In this document: positions 1 to 7,523 of the stretch, piece after piece
Numbering within the stretch: position 1 is the stretch's first letter
Layout: each line of letters starts with the position of its first letter
Source: Hyphomicrobium sp.
GTDB lineage: Bacteria; Pseudomonadota; Alphaproteobacteria; Rhizobiales; Hyphomicrobiaceae
Direction: 5' to 3'
Assembly: GCA_030148425.1 (NCBI GenBank)
Contig: JASBTM010000016.1
Coordinates: 1 to 64,000, forward strand
DNA: 64,000 nt
Notes under the pieces: model-generated
Told to the model about the DNA's origin: nothing
What the model saw: the letters and a program-made list of their open reading frames with translations, nothing else
The model's database searches: none
Position numbers and translations under genes: made by a program

Positions 1-78
1 TGAGCCCTTCCAATTCACGCCTGCGCCGTCGCCCGCTGAGCGACGTGCGTCCAACACCTGATCCGGATCAATTCTCAT
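1..78 (-). CDS. Possible N-terminal fragment of an unknown protein, running off the window
   Basis: On the minus strand an ATG at 76-78 opens a frame of 26 codons that stays open to the window edge (it begins MRIDPDQVLDARRS). No clear Shine-Dalgarno is visible and I recognise no family. It is listed only because it is open at the edge and lies just downstream of the truncated OLD gene. Confidence 0.2.
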   Translation of the reverse strand, partial: MRIDPDQVLDARRSAGDGAGVNWKGS

Positions 79-137
79 GTCTGCTGCAACCGGAATTGCT
101 GAAAACACCGGGCTGGCGAAGTTGATCTTCGGTCGCC

Positions 138-479
138 TCACGCGTCTTCCAAACCCGCGCCGGACTCGTCCTCGATTTTCGTAGCTGCCTGGTTCCAGCC
201 CCGAAGGTGTAAACCGTATCGGTCCTCGGCTTTGAAGTCGCCGGGTAGCCCGGCCAACGTTACAGTGATCCGCAACGGCTTCTCGATATCGAGGTCGAAG
301 AAGTCGCAATCATCGGCGAAGCTATACGAGCGGGGATTTAGACACAGCTCGATGGCATCGAGGATGGTCGTTTTTGTGGAGTCGCCGGGGCCGATCAGGC
401 AGTTCATGCCCGCCGCAGGTGCCCAAACCAGAGATTTGATTCCACGGAAGTTCTGGACCTCCAGATAGACGATGCGCAT
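138..479 (-). pseudogene. Truncated OLD-family ATP-dependent nuclease (N-terminal ATPase part only)
   Basis: The 113 residues match the start of an OLD-family (overcoming lysogenization defect) endonuclease. There is an N-terminal strand with an NFRGI motif, then a P-loop of the form GPGDSTKTT near residue 31, then the DAIELCLNPR helix typical of this ABC-type ATPase. Full-length members have about 500-600 residues, including the rest of the ATPase and a C-terminal Toprim nuclease domain. Here the frame stops after GLEDA and no continuation is evident in the other frames before the window edge. I infer a decayed defence gene on the island. A short functional derivative is possible but unlikely without Walker B and Toprim parts. 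Confidence 0.65.
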
Positions 480-564
480 TCCTGCCCCCAGGCCGCTGAC
501 GCAGATCGTCAGTCAAAGTTCTTTCTCATGCCAAATCGCTCACAAGGATCCTCGATCCGGGTAA

Positions 565-948
565 CTAGCGCCCACGGGCACCGCCGATCTGCGCGCCGAT
601 GCGCGGCCGACGAGCCGATTTCTGCGGTGCGGCACCGTCATCGCCGAGATGGTGAATTCGCAGAGCAGGACGCTCCGGCAGTTTGACGGTCAATTCGAGC
701 TTACCCCCCACCGCCTCGACATAGCTGCGAAGCGTCGAGAGATACATGTCGGTCTGCTTCTCAATTTTAGAGACCGAAGGCTGCTTGATATTGAGCGCGG
801 AGGCGATATCGGCCTGGGCCTTACCCGCTATCTGGCGCAACTCGCGCAGGCCTTCGACCTCCTGCTTGAGCTCCTGATAGCGCGTATCGATCGCGACCTG
901 CTCCCCCGGAGGCAGCGTTGCGATGAAGTCGTTCAGGTTCCGGCCCAT
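565..948 (-). CDS. XRE-family antitoxin (HigA-like)
   Basis: This 127-residue protein carries a Cro/C1-type helix-turn-helix at about residues 35-75 (pattern GKAQADIASALNIKQPSVSKIE), followed by a strand segment (GGKLELTVKLP) that is common in antitoxins of the HigA/XRE type. The tail is basic and may be disordered. The ATG lies one base after the stop of the toxin gene, so the two are probably translationally coupled. The order toxin then antitoxin is the HigBA order. Its expected role is to bind and neutralise the upstream toxin and to repress the operon by binding DNA. Being last in the integrase unit, it may also affect integrase expression (inference). Confidence 0.8.
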   Translation of the reverse strand: MGRNLNDFIATLPPGEQVAIDTRYQELKQEVEGLRELRQIAGKAQADIASALNIKQPSVSKIEKQTDMYLSTLRSYVEAVGGKLELTVKLPERPALRIHHLGDDGAAPQKSARRPRIGAQIGGARGR

Positions 949-949
949 C

Positions 950-1318
950 TCACTTTCCCTTCTTTACGGCTTTCAGGCTTTCCAGATGCTCGGAAAACCG
1001 GAAATCCGCTTTTGCTATCAGCTTCCTATAGAAGCGTTTCTGGCTTCCGCCCGACTTGTCTCCTGCTACCAGCAGGATTGCTCTTCGTTCTGGATCGAAG
1101 GCGAAGGCTGCGCGCCATTCGCCGTCGGCCACTTCGAACCGCAGCTCCTTCATATTGGCATGGCTAGACCCCTTGAGCGTATCGGCATGGGGCCGACCAA
1201 GCTGCGGGCCGTAATCCGACAGCAGCTTGGCAACCGCGAGCAACGCCTCGCGGACATCGCGCTCAAAGGCCAAAACCTCGCCCTCAAAGGCCGGGTGGAT
1301 TTGGACTTCCCACTTCAT
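950..1318 (-). CDS. RelE/ParE-superfamily toxin (HigB/Gp49-like)
   Basis: This 122-residue basic protein has the layout of phage-derived Gp49-like HigB toxins. An N-terminal strand and helix are followed by the ELRFEV...WRAAFAFDPERRAILLVAGDK core strands and a C-terminal RFYRKLI...AD helix. Family members are ribosome-dependent mRNA interferases. The TGA stop is one base from the antitoxin ATG, and the start is only 12 bases from the end of the upstream HTH gene. This places the pair in the integrase operon. Such pairs often stabilise integrated elements by post-segregational killing. Target and activity cannot be judged from sequence. Confidence 0.8.
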   Translation of the reverse strand: MKWEVQIHPAFEGEVLAFERDVREALLAVAKLLSDYGPQLGRPHADTLKGSSHANMKELRFEVADGEWRAAFAFDPERRAILLVAGDKSGGSQKRFYRKLIAKADFRFSEHLESLKAVKKGK

Positions 1319-1330
1319 ATAGCCTCCGGG

Positions 1331-1633
1331 CTATGTCGGGTCAATGGGAAGGATGCGCGGAGCGGCCGGCGACGCCGTGGTCACGCGACGGCAACTTTCG
1401 GCCCAAACATCGAGATCATCGACCGCGTAGCGGACCCATTTTCCAAACTTGTGAAATACGGGTCCGCCACCCAGCGAGCGGTAGCATTCCAGCGTATGCC
1501 CTTCGAGGGCGAGGTAGCGGGCGGCCGCCTCGGTATCGACGAAGCGGATCGGGCCTGCGTCATCGACAAACCTCGCGCGACGCAGGATGTCCGCCGTAGG
1601 CCACCGGCGCCGCTGGTTGGCGTCCTTACGCAT
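1331..1633 (-). CDS. Small helix-turn-helix protein, excisionase/AlpA-like
   Basis: From the ATG at 1631-1633 the protein has 100 residues. The frame is open further upstream to 1741, but that part is read inside the integrase gene and looks non-native. The central part (RFVDTEAAARYLALEGHTLECYRSLGGGPVFHKFGKWVRYAVDDLDVWAES) has the MerR/excisionase-type winged-helix pattern, with a GGGP-F-K turn and an R-Y-x3-DLD-W ending seen in AlpA-like and Xis-like proteins. The start overlaps the integrase stop by 8 bases, so the genes are coupled. The likely role is a recombination directionality factor or regulator of the element. Which one cannot be told from sequence. Confidence 0.7.
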   Translation of the reverse strand: MRKDANQRRRWPTADILRRARFVDDAGPIRFVDTEAAARYLALEGHTLECYRSLGGGPVFHKFGKWVRYAVDDLDVWAESCRRVTTASPAAPRILPIDPT

Positions 1634-3047
1634 GGCTCGCCTCCTTTGGCTCGTCGTGCTTGGTGCCGGGCGGAACGGCGCGATTGTCGCCGGAGCGATG
1701 ACGGAACGGCCGATAGTTTCCGAGCTTGGTGCGCGAACCATACTGGCCGTCCTCGTAGCCGAGGGGTTTGCCGGTCGCGGTCAACACCGGCTCGATAACC
1801 TCGACTTCGGGCGCAACCGAAGGCACTTCCACAACCGGCGCCCGCGTAGGTGTGGGAGGCGGGCTCGCCGAGTGACCGCCAAGCAGAGCCTGCCGTCGCT
1901 GGTTCACCGCCTCCGCTGCGGCTCGCACCGGGTCGTCCTCGGTGTGGACGTACTTCATGAACATAGTCACCGTCTTGTGGGCGGTGAGCGCCATGCCGAC
2001 TTTCACCGGGATGCCGGAGTTTGCAATGTCGGTCGCCGAGCGATGCCGGATGCCGTGAGTTCCGATATGCGGGAGGCCTGCACGCTCAAGGATGCGTCGC
2101 CAGCCCTGATAATAGGTGTGCTTCGACATCGGCAGGTCGGGGTCGAAGACGGACGGGCAGACGAAAGGCGATTCCTCAAGGAGAGGAGCGGTCTCGAACA
2201 GCCGCTGCGCTTCGGCACTCATGGGTTTGGACATGCCGCCGGTCTTGCTGTCGGGCCAGACGACGCGCCGGTTGTCGTAATCGACCCACGACCATTCGAG
2301 CTGGATGATCTCCGACATGCGCGCCGCGAATTCGAACTGGAGCCGGATCGCGAGGAGGATGAAGGGATGCTCAAGGCCCTCCGCCTCGGCGCGCGCAAGG
2401 TAGGCGAAGAGCTTCTTCATCTCGCTGTCGGTGATCAGCCGGGTCTTTCCCCGTTCCGGGTACTTCGGGACGTGGCGGCATGGGTTCGACCCGTCGGCGC
2501 GCATGCCCCAGACCTCGGCCATGTTGAACATCTTCCGCACGGCCGCCAGGACGCGGTTCGCGTTCGTGGGCTTGTGCGACATCTTCTTCATCAGATTCGA
2601 GATGTCGGCGCGGGTGACGTCGGGCACCTTCAGTTGGCCGAGCACCGGGATAATGTAGCGCTTGCCGTAGCCGCGGTTCGAATGAACGGTGGACGGCTTG
2701 TTGCGGCTCTCCGAGTAGTCGGTGATGAAGCGGTCGAAGAGTTCTTTGACCGTGGGTGCCTGCCGAGCTGTGGCCCGCTCGGCGCTGGGATCGAGGCCGC
2801 GGCGAACCTCGGCCAGCCAGTCCTGAGCGATCCCGCGGGCCTGCTCGACGGTGATCTCGCCGTAGCGGCCAATAGCGGGCTTTCGGCGCTGCCCGTTATG
2901 GGCGACATAGGCCACCATGAAAATCTTGCGACCGGCCGGGGTGACCTTGACAAGGAAGCCGGGTATCGTCGTATCCCGGAGTTCGTAATCGCGCTCCTGC
3001 GGGGTTGCGGCGTCTACAGCGGTCTTGGTGAGTTTGATTTTGGGCAT
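1626..3047 (-). CDS. int: Tyrosine site-specific integrase with DUF4102 arm-binding domain
   Basis: This 473-residue protein has an N-terminal Arm-DNA-binding domain (DUF4102-type, about 1-95), a SAM-like core-binding domain (about 98-190) and a C-terminal catalytic domain. The tyrosine-recombinase residues are visible: Arg243 (ARMSEI), Lys268 (DSKTG), His331 and Arg334 (HGIRH), His357 (TAHKT) and Tyr366 (FMKYVH). All six positions are intact, so the enzyme is probably active. A further tail of about 100 Pro-rich residues follows the catalytic domain, longer than usual. The gene is the first of a leftward operon and lies 179 bases from a displaced tRNA-Leu 3' end, which is its likely attachment site. 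P4-type integrases of this family typically use tRNA genes. Confidence 0.95.
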   Translation of the reverse strand: MPKIKLTKTAVDAATPQERDYELRDTTIPGFLVKVTPAGRKIFMVAYVAHNGQRRKPAIGRYGEITVEQARGIAQDWLAEVRRGLDPSAERATARQAPTVKELFDRFITDYSESRNKPSTVHSNRGYGKRYIIPVLGQLKVPDVTRADISNLMKKMSHKPTNANRVLAAVRKMFNMAEVWGMRADGSNPCRHVPKYPERGKTRLITDSEMKKLFAYLARAEAEGLEHPFILLAIRLQFEFAARMSEIIQLEWSWVDYDNRRVVWPDSKTGGMSKPMSAEAQRLFETAPLLEESPFVCPSVFDPDLPMSKHTYYQGWRRILERAGLPHIGTHGIRHRSATDIANSGIPVKVGMALTAHKTVTMFMKYVHTEDDPVRAAAEAVNQRRQALLGGHSASPPPTPTRAPVVEVPSVAPEVEVIEPVLTATGKPLGYEDGQYGSRTKLGNYRPFRHRSGDNRAVPPGTKHDEPKEASHA

Positions 3048-3052
3048 TCCTA

Positions 3053-3095
3053 ACCTCCGATGAGGTCGGATTTCAGGTGCAACATAGGTGCACCT
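3053..3095. promoter_or_regulatory. Short palindromes upstream of the integrase: candidate operator or arm sites
   Basis: Just upstream of the integrase start there is an inverted repeat ACCTC-N4-GAGGT (3053-3066), a copy of AGGTGC (3075-3080) and a perfect 10-bp palindrome AGGTGCACCT (3086-3095) that repeats the AGGTGC unit. The spacing suggests binding sites for the integrase arm domain or for one of the operon's HTH proteins. This is inference from position and symmetry only. Confidence 0.4.
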
Positions 3096-3225
3096 AGAAA
3101 GCCAACCGTGGCGTACATCCGGTTAGGTATGGGTGACTCGATATCCGAAAAAAGCTAGTGCTGACAGTCGGTTATCGGGAAAACGGATACCCCCGGATAC
3201 ACAAAGGATAGGGCATCTGGGGTCT

Positions 3226-3280
3226 CTCAAAATCTGCTATCTGCAAGGGTGTGGGGGTTCGAGTCCCTCCTGGGGCACCA
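3226..3280 (+). other. att site: displaced 3' end of tRNA-Leu(CAA)
   Basis: The sequence reads as the 3' part of a leucine tRNA. It has the anticodon loop CTCAAAA (3226-3232, anticodon CAA), the 3' anticodon stem TCTGC, a variable arm, a T-stem/loop with GGTTCGAGTCC (3256-3266) and the acceptor end CTGGGGC plus A and CCA (3270-3280). The five bases before the loop do not pair with TCTGC, and no 5' acceptor strand (expected GCCCCAG) or D-arm precedes it. The homology therefore starts at the anticodon loop. This is what integration at a tRNA gene leaves at the far junction (attR). The fragment itself cannot form a tRNA. Confidence 0.85.
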
Positions 3281-3666
3281 TTCCAAAAATAATAATTCAT
3301 TGATTTACAAAACAATTTAATTCCAAGGCCGGAACCCGCGTAAGAGCGCGAGTTTCCGACCATTTCGCCGACCACGACCCCAAATTACCGGTGCCAACGT
3401 TTCCACCCAGCCGCGACGGGCAAACGCGCATTCACACTTTGCCGCGAACATCTCTCCCCAGCGCCATTGAATGCAGGAGGCAACTCTTCATCCCGTGCCG
3501 AAAACGTTTGTGGTCCGCTAACCAACATACGAAGCGTGCCAACATGCCTGCTAGCGGCAACGCCAAATACCGCCTAGGCGTGTACAATCACGACATTCTT
3601 GGCAACGTGCGCCGGCCACTCGAATAGAGCCCGGCGGCCTCCTTTATTCGAAAAGTCTTCCCTATC
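3281..3666. other. Intergenic region right of the att site; no supported gene
   Basis: The 386 bases between the att site and the RNA helicase gene begin with an AT-rich stretch (3281-3325). A 78-codon plus-strand frame (3391-3627) exists but has no recognisable family, no good ribosome-binding site and a Ser/Arg-rich composition typical of chance frames. The helicase promoter presumably lies here. Confidence 0.5.
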
Positions 3667-5664
3667 ATGACCTTCCCGTCGGTTCATCCCGCGCTCGGGC
3701 GCGCACTTTCAGCGCGCGGATATTCTGTCCCGACAGCCGTGCAGCTCGCCGTCCTCGAGCCTGCCACGGCGGGGCGCGATTTGCTTGTCTCGGCTCAGAC
3801 CGGCTCCGGTAAAACGGTGGCCTTCGGCCTCGCCATTGCTCCGACATTGCTCGGAGAAGCGGAACGTCTGCCGCAAGCTGCGGAACCGCTGGCCTTGATC
3901 ATTGCCCCCACGCGTGAACTTGCCATGCAAGTGCAGCGCGAGCTCGACTGGCTCTATGCGGACACCGGAGCGCGCATCGTGACTTGCGTCGGCGGCATGG
4001 ACGCGCGCGCAGAAGCCCGTCAACTCAGCGCCGGCTCCCATATCGTGGTCGGCACGCCCGGACGCCTGCGCGATCATTTAGAACGACGGCGGCTTGACCT
4101 GACGAAACTCGCGGCCGTTGTACTCGACGAGGCCGACGAGATGCTCGATCTCGGGTTCCGCGAGGATCTGGAATTCATTCTCGATAAAACCCCCGAGACT
4201 CGTCAGACGCTGCTATTCTCGGCCACTATGCCGCGCGAGATCGAAGCTCTGGCGCGACGCTATCAGCGCGACGCTGTTCGCATCGAGACGCTGAAGCGCA
4301 ACGAGCAGCATGCCGACATCGACTATCGCGCCATTCGCGTCGTGCCGGGTGACACTGAAAACGCCATCGTCAACGTGCTGCGGTTCCATGAAGCCGGCGC
4401 TGCAATTGTGTTTTGTTCGACACGTGAAGCCGTGAAACGGACGCACGCGCGTTTGCTGGAGCGAGGCTTCTCCGCCGTCGCCCTTTCGGGGGAATTGACC
4501 CAGCAGGAGCGCACGCATGCGCTGCAAGCTCTGCGTGATGGCCGCGCCCGAGTTCTCGTCGCGACCGATGTGGCAGCGCGCGGACTTGACTTGCCGTCGC
4601 TTGCTCTCGTCATCCACGCCGATCTGCCCAACGATGCCGAGACGCTCCTTCACCGCTCTGGCCGTACGGGCCGCGCCGGCAACAAAGGCCTGTGTGTGTT
4701 GATCGTTCCGTTCAACCGCCGACGCAAGGCCGATGCTCTGCTGACCGCCGCCAAACTCAAGGTCACGTGGGGTCCGGCCCCGACTGCAGACGAGATCCAT
4801 GCGCGCGATCAGGAGCGCTTTCTGGCGAGTTCCATCTTCACCGATCCCGCGGCCGAGGAAGAGATGAAGCTGGCGCAATCCCTTCAGGCCAACCGCACGG
4901 CGGAGGAGATTGCTCTCGCCCTGGTCCGCACCCACCGTTCCCAACTTCCCGGGCCAGAAGATCTGACTGAGGATACCGGCCCGCCGCCGCGGCGAGACGA
5001 CCGTGCGCGAGGCCCACAGGAGCGCGGCGAACATCGGCAAGGGCGCAGTCATGCGCCGCAAGACCGAGACGAGTCCGCGAGCACACGTCCGAGAGACAGC
5101 CACTCCCCTCGCCCCATTCGGGATCAGGGCCGCGAGATGGTGTGGTTCCGGATCGATATCGGACGCGAACGTAACGCCGAACCCCGCTGGCTGCTGCCGC
5201 TCCTCTGCCGCGCCGGAGATGTGACGAAAGCCGAGATCGGCTCCATCAAGATCTTCGATCGCGACACGCGCTTCCAGATCGCCGCCGAATTCGCAGACAA
5301 GTTCGCGGATGCCGCGCGAGGCATGAAACCGAATGAGGGGCGGATCTCGCGCATCGGCGCCTCCATGGATGACGATGCTGGTGTGCGGGGCAATTCGAAC
5401 CTTACTGCCCGACCGCGGAAAGACGACAAGTCTGAAGCCGCAAACTCTCCCGACGCCCGGACTGGTCACGGTGGGAAGACGTCATGGCGGGATCGAAACA
5501 AAAAGAAAGCCGACTCTCGTCCACACGGAAAGCGTGACGCACCGAGAACTCGTCCCGAGGGCTCTGGACCGCACCCCGGTTCGCCGAAATCAAACGGTGC
5601 CAATAAGCCGACGTCAAACTTCTCTCATAAGAAGAAGCCGAAGAAGCACCGCCCGGCCTCGTAG
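3667..5664 (+). CDS. DEAD-box ATP-dependent RNA helicase with DbpA-type RNA-binding domain
   Basis: This 665-residue protein has a complete DEAD-box core. Visible motifs are the Q-motif region (PTAVQ, about 22-26), motif I AQTGSGKT (43-50), Ia PTRELA, Ib TPGRL, motif II DEAD, motif III SAT, motif V ATDVAARGLD and motif VI HRSGRTGRAG. After a 60-residue polar linker, a segment at about 495-560 (VWFRIDIGRERNAEPRWLLP...GDVTKAEIGSIKI) matches the DbpA/CsdA C-terminal RNA-binding fold. A tail of about 100 Lys/Arg-rich, low-complexity residues ends the protein. The expected role is ribosome assembly or cold-linked RNA remodelling. It appears monocistronic, and a hairpin follows at 5714-5740. Confidence 0.93.
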   Translation: MTFPSVHPALGRALSARGYSVPTAVQLAVLEPATAGRDLLVSAQTGSGKTVAFGLAIAPTLLGEAERLPQAAEPLALIIAPTRELAMQVQRELDWLYADTGARIVTCVGGMDARAEARQLSAGSHIVVGTPGRLRDHLERRRLDLTKLAAVVLDEADEMLDLGFREDLEFILDKTPETRQTLLFSATMPREIEALARRYQRDAVRIETLKRNEQHADIDYRAIRVVPGDTENAIVNVLRFHEAGAAIVFCSTREAVKRTHARLLERGFSAVALSGELTQQERTHALQALRDGRARVLVATDVAARGLDLPSLALVIHADLPNDAETLLHRSGRTGRAGNKGLCVLIVPFNRRRKADALLTAAKLKVTWGPAPTADEIHARDQERFLASSIFTDPAAEEEMKLAQSLQANRTAEEIALALVRTHRSQLPGPEDLTEDTGPPPRRDDRARGPQERGEHRQGRSHAPQDRDESASTRPRDSHSPRPIRDQGREMVWFRIDIGRERNAEPRWLLPLLCRAGDVTKAEIGSIKIFDRDTRFQIAAEFADKFADAARGMKPNEGRISRIGASMDDDAGVRGNSNLTARPRKDDKSEAANSPDARTGHGGKTSWRDRNKKKADSRPHGKRDAPRTRPEGSGPHPGSPKSNGANKPTSNFSHKKKPKKHRPAS

Positions 5665-6050
5665 ACTTCTCATCGACCGACCGTACAATTTCTGCGAGTA
5701 AGTTGCGCCTCGCCCCCGCTCGTCCTGCCGATGAGCGGGGTTCTGCTGCGCACCGCGACCTTGCATGCACCAATCGCAACGCAAAGGTGCGCAGCGGGAA
5801 GCTCTCCGGCGCTTGCCGTTCGGACCAGATGTTGTAAGGGAACGTCGAACGCGACGGCCTCAGCCACGAATGCCCAAAACGTCGCCCGCATAAATGCGAA
5901 TGCGGATCGACGGCGTCATCCTGCAGGCATTCGAACGGCGGCGCCATTCTGTATTAAGGCCCCGCATCCGCGCACCCTCGTCTCTACCGCTTAAAACCCT
6001 CGACCCTCAAACCGGCGCACCGGCTACCATTCTCAAAAAAGAGAGGAACC
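5665..6050. other. Intergenic region; contains only a terminator-like hairpin
   Basis: The 386 bases between the helicase and the aldehyde dehydrogenase genes hold one strong hairpin (5714-5740). No coding frame is supported. A good Shine-Dalgarno (AGAGGAA) sits just before the dehydrogenase start at 6051. Confidence 0.5.
5714..5740 (+). terminator. Terminator-like hairpin after the RNA helicase gene
   Basis: An 11-bp stem (CCCCGCTCGTC with GATGAGCGGGG, including one G-T pair) encloses a 5-base loop. It is followed by a weak T-rich stretch (TTCTGCT). It lies 50 bases after the helicase stop. Confidence 0.55.
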
Positions 6051-7478
6051 ATGTCGAACCATCTCAAATTCTTCATCGGCGGCGCCTGGGTCGATCCCGT
6101 CGTCCCGGCCACGCTCGACGTCATCGACCCTTCGACCGAGGAAGCCTATACGCAAATCTCGCTCGGCGCGAAGGCCGATGTCGATAAAGCCGTGGCGGCA
6201 GCCAAGGCTGCATTTCCGTCCTTCTCGCAAACCTCCGTCGCCGACCGCCTGGCGCTGCTGAGAAAAATCCTCGAAGTCTATAATCGCCGCTTCGAAGACA
6301 TCGCACAGGCCGTGAGCCACGAAATGGGCGCGCCGATTTCCTTCGCGCGTGACGCGCAAGCCTGGGCTGGCCGCGCGCACATGGAAGCGACCATCGCCGG
6401 TCTCGAAAGCTTCAAGTTCACCGAAAAGCGCGGCGCGACCACTGTAGTGAAAGAACCTATTGGCGTCGTGGCGCTGATCACGCCGTGGAACTGGCCACTC
6501 AATCAGATCGTCTGCAAGGTTGCCCCCGCAATCGCGACCGGCTGCACCGTCGTCCTGAAGCCCTCCGAGATCGCACCTATCTCGGGCATCGTGTGGGCCG
6601 AAATCATGGAAGAAGCCGGCACGCCGAAGGGCGTCTTCAATCTCGTCAATGGCACCGGCCCGGACGTCGGGCAGATCATGGCCGGACATCCCGATGTCGA
6701 CATGATCTCATTCACCGGATCGACCCGCGCCGGCATCATCGTCGCGAAAACCGCGGCCGATACGGTGAAGCGTGTCGCGCAAGAACTCGGCGGCAAGTCG
6801 GCCAACATCATCCTGCCCGATGCCGACTTCGAAACGGCAGTACGCAAGGGCGTTCAGGGCTGCTTTAGCAACACCGGACAATCCTGCGATGCGCCGACGC
6901 GCATGCTGGTCCCTGCCGACCGCCACGACGAAGCGCTGTCATACGCAAAGGCCGAAGCCGAAACGTTCATCGTCGGCGATCCGCGCAGCGAAAAGAGCGT
7001 CCTTGGACCGCTCGTCTCGCAGATCCAATTCGACAAGGTACAGAACCTCATCGAGATCGGCATCAAGGAAGGCGCAACACTGGTCGCCGGAGGTCCCGGC
7101 CGCCCAGAAGGCCTCAATCGCGGCTATTACGTGCGCCCGACCGTCTTCGGAGATGTCACCAATGACATGACCATCGGACGTGAGGAAATCTTCGGACCCG
7201 TCCTGTCGATCATGCCTTACAAGGACGAAGCCGAAGCCGTGACCATCGCCAACGACACGGTCTACGGACTGGCGGCATACGTGCAGTCGAAAGACATTCA
7301 GCATGCTCGGGACGTCGCCCTGAAGATGCGAGCGGGATCGGTCTACCTCAACTATCCGGATTGGGACACGATGGCCCCGTTCGGTGGTTACAAGCAGTCG
7401 GGCAACGGCAGGGAATACGCGGACTGGGGCATCCACGACTTCCTCGAAATCAAAGGCATCGTCGGCTACGGCGATTGA
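6051..7478 (+). CDS. Aldehyde dehydrogenase family protein
   Basis: This 475-residue NAD(P)-dependent aldehyde dehydrogenase has all catalytic features: the oxyanion Asn in TPWNWP (about residue 146), the general-base Glu in QELGGKS (about 245) and the nucleophile Cys in NTGQSCDAPTR (about 278). The EEIFGPV motif and C-terminal NYPDWDTMAPFGGYKQSGNGRE segment are also present. The variant SCDAPTR around the cysteine, instead of ICxAxxR, is typical of a subfamily that includes semialdehyde dehydrogenases of aromatic catabolism. Substrate cannot be assigned. The ATG at 6051 follows AGAGGAA at good spacing. It stands alone; the next gene is convergent. Confidence 0.93.
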   Translation: MSNHLKFFIGGAWVDPVVPATLDVIDPSTEEAYTQISLGAKADVDKAVAAAKAAFPSFSQTSVADRLALLRKILEVYNRRFEDIAQAVSHEMGAPISFARDAQAWAGRAHMEATIAGLESFKFTEKRGATTVVKEPIGVVALITPWNWPLNQIVCKVAPAIATGCTVVLKPSEIAPISGIVWAEIMEEAGTPKGVFNLVNGTGPDVGQIMAGHPDVDMISFTGSTRAGIIVAKTAADTVKRVAQELGGKSANIILPDADFETAVRKGVQGCFSNTGQSCDAPTRMLVPADRHDEALSYAKAEAETFIVGDPRSEKSVLGPLVSQIQFDKVQNLIEIGIKEGATLVAGGPGRPEGLNRGYYVRPTVFGDVTNDMTIGREEIFGPVLSIMPYKDEAEAVTIANDTVYGLAAYVQSKDIQHARDVALKMRAGSVYLNYPDWDTMAPFGGYKQSGNGREYADWGIHDFLEIKGIVGYGD

Positions 7479-7489
7479 TCGTCTTCAAG

Positions 7490-7523
7490 TCTCGACGCGG
7501 GCACGATCACGCTCGCGTCGAGA
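7490..7523. terminator. Inverted repeat between convergent ALDH and tetR genes
   Basis: TCTCGACGCG (7490-7499) pairs perfectly with CGCGTCGAGA (7514-7523) across a 14-base loop. It lies between convergent genes and overlaps the last codons of the tetR gene. There is no clear T-tract, so its action as a terminator is only likely. Confidence 0.4.

Larger units (their letters stand above)
1..3280. mobile_element. Right end of an integrated genomic island or IME, cut by the window start
   Basis: The block holds a tyrosine integrase, an excisionase-like HTH gene, a toxin-antitoxin pair and a broken OLD-family gene. It ends exactly at a displaced 3' fragment of a tRNA-Leu(CAA) gene at 3226-3280. 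This arrangement is the standard signature of an element integrated at the 3' end of a tRNA gene with the integrase beside one attachment site. The tRNA fragment points rightward, so the intact tRNA and the other junction should lie left of the window. Genes right of 3280 look like ordinary chromosome. The element's size and type cannot be judged from this end alone. Confidence 0.8.

Noticed and set aside
923..1798. Long plus-strand frame opposite the TA and HTH genes
   Set aside because: Arg/Pro-rich antisense shadow of well-supported minus-strand genes.
1587..3053. 488-codon plus-strand frame opposite the integrase
   Set aside because: Antisense shadow; the minus strand shows all catalytic residues of a tyrosine recombinase.
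3172..3375. Minus-strand frame containing GAPGGTRTPT
   Set aside because: This is the well-known false protein read antisense through a tRNA-Leu 3' end; it overlaps the att site.
3391..3627. 78-codon plus-strand frame between the att site and the helicase
   Set aside because: No family, no clear ribosome-binding site, and composition typical of chance frames in GC-rich DNA.
4213..5469. 418-codon minus-strand frame opposite the RNA helicase
   Set aside because: Shadow of a gene with complete DEAD-box motifs.
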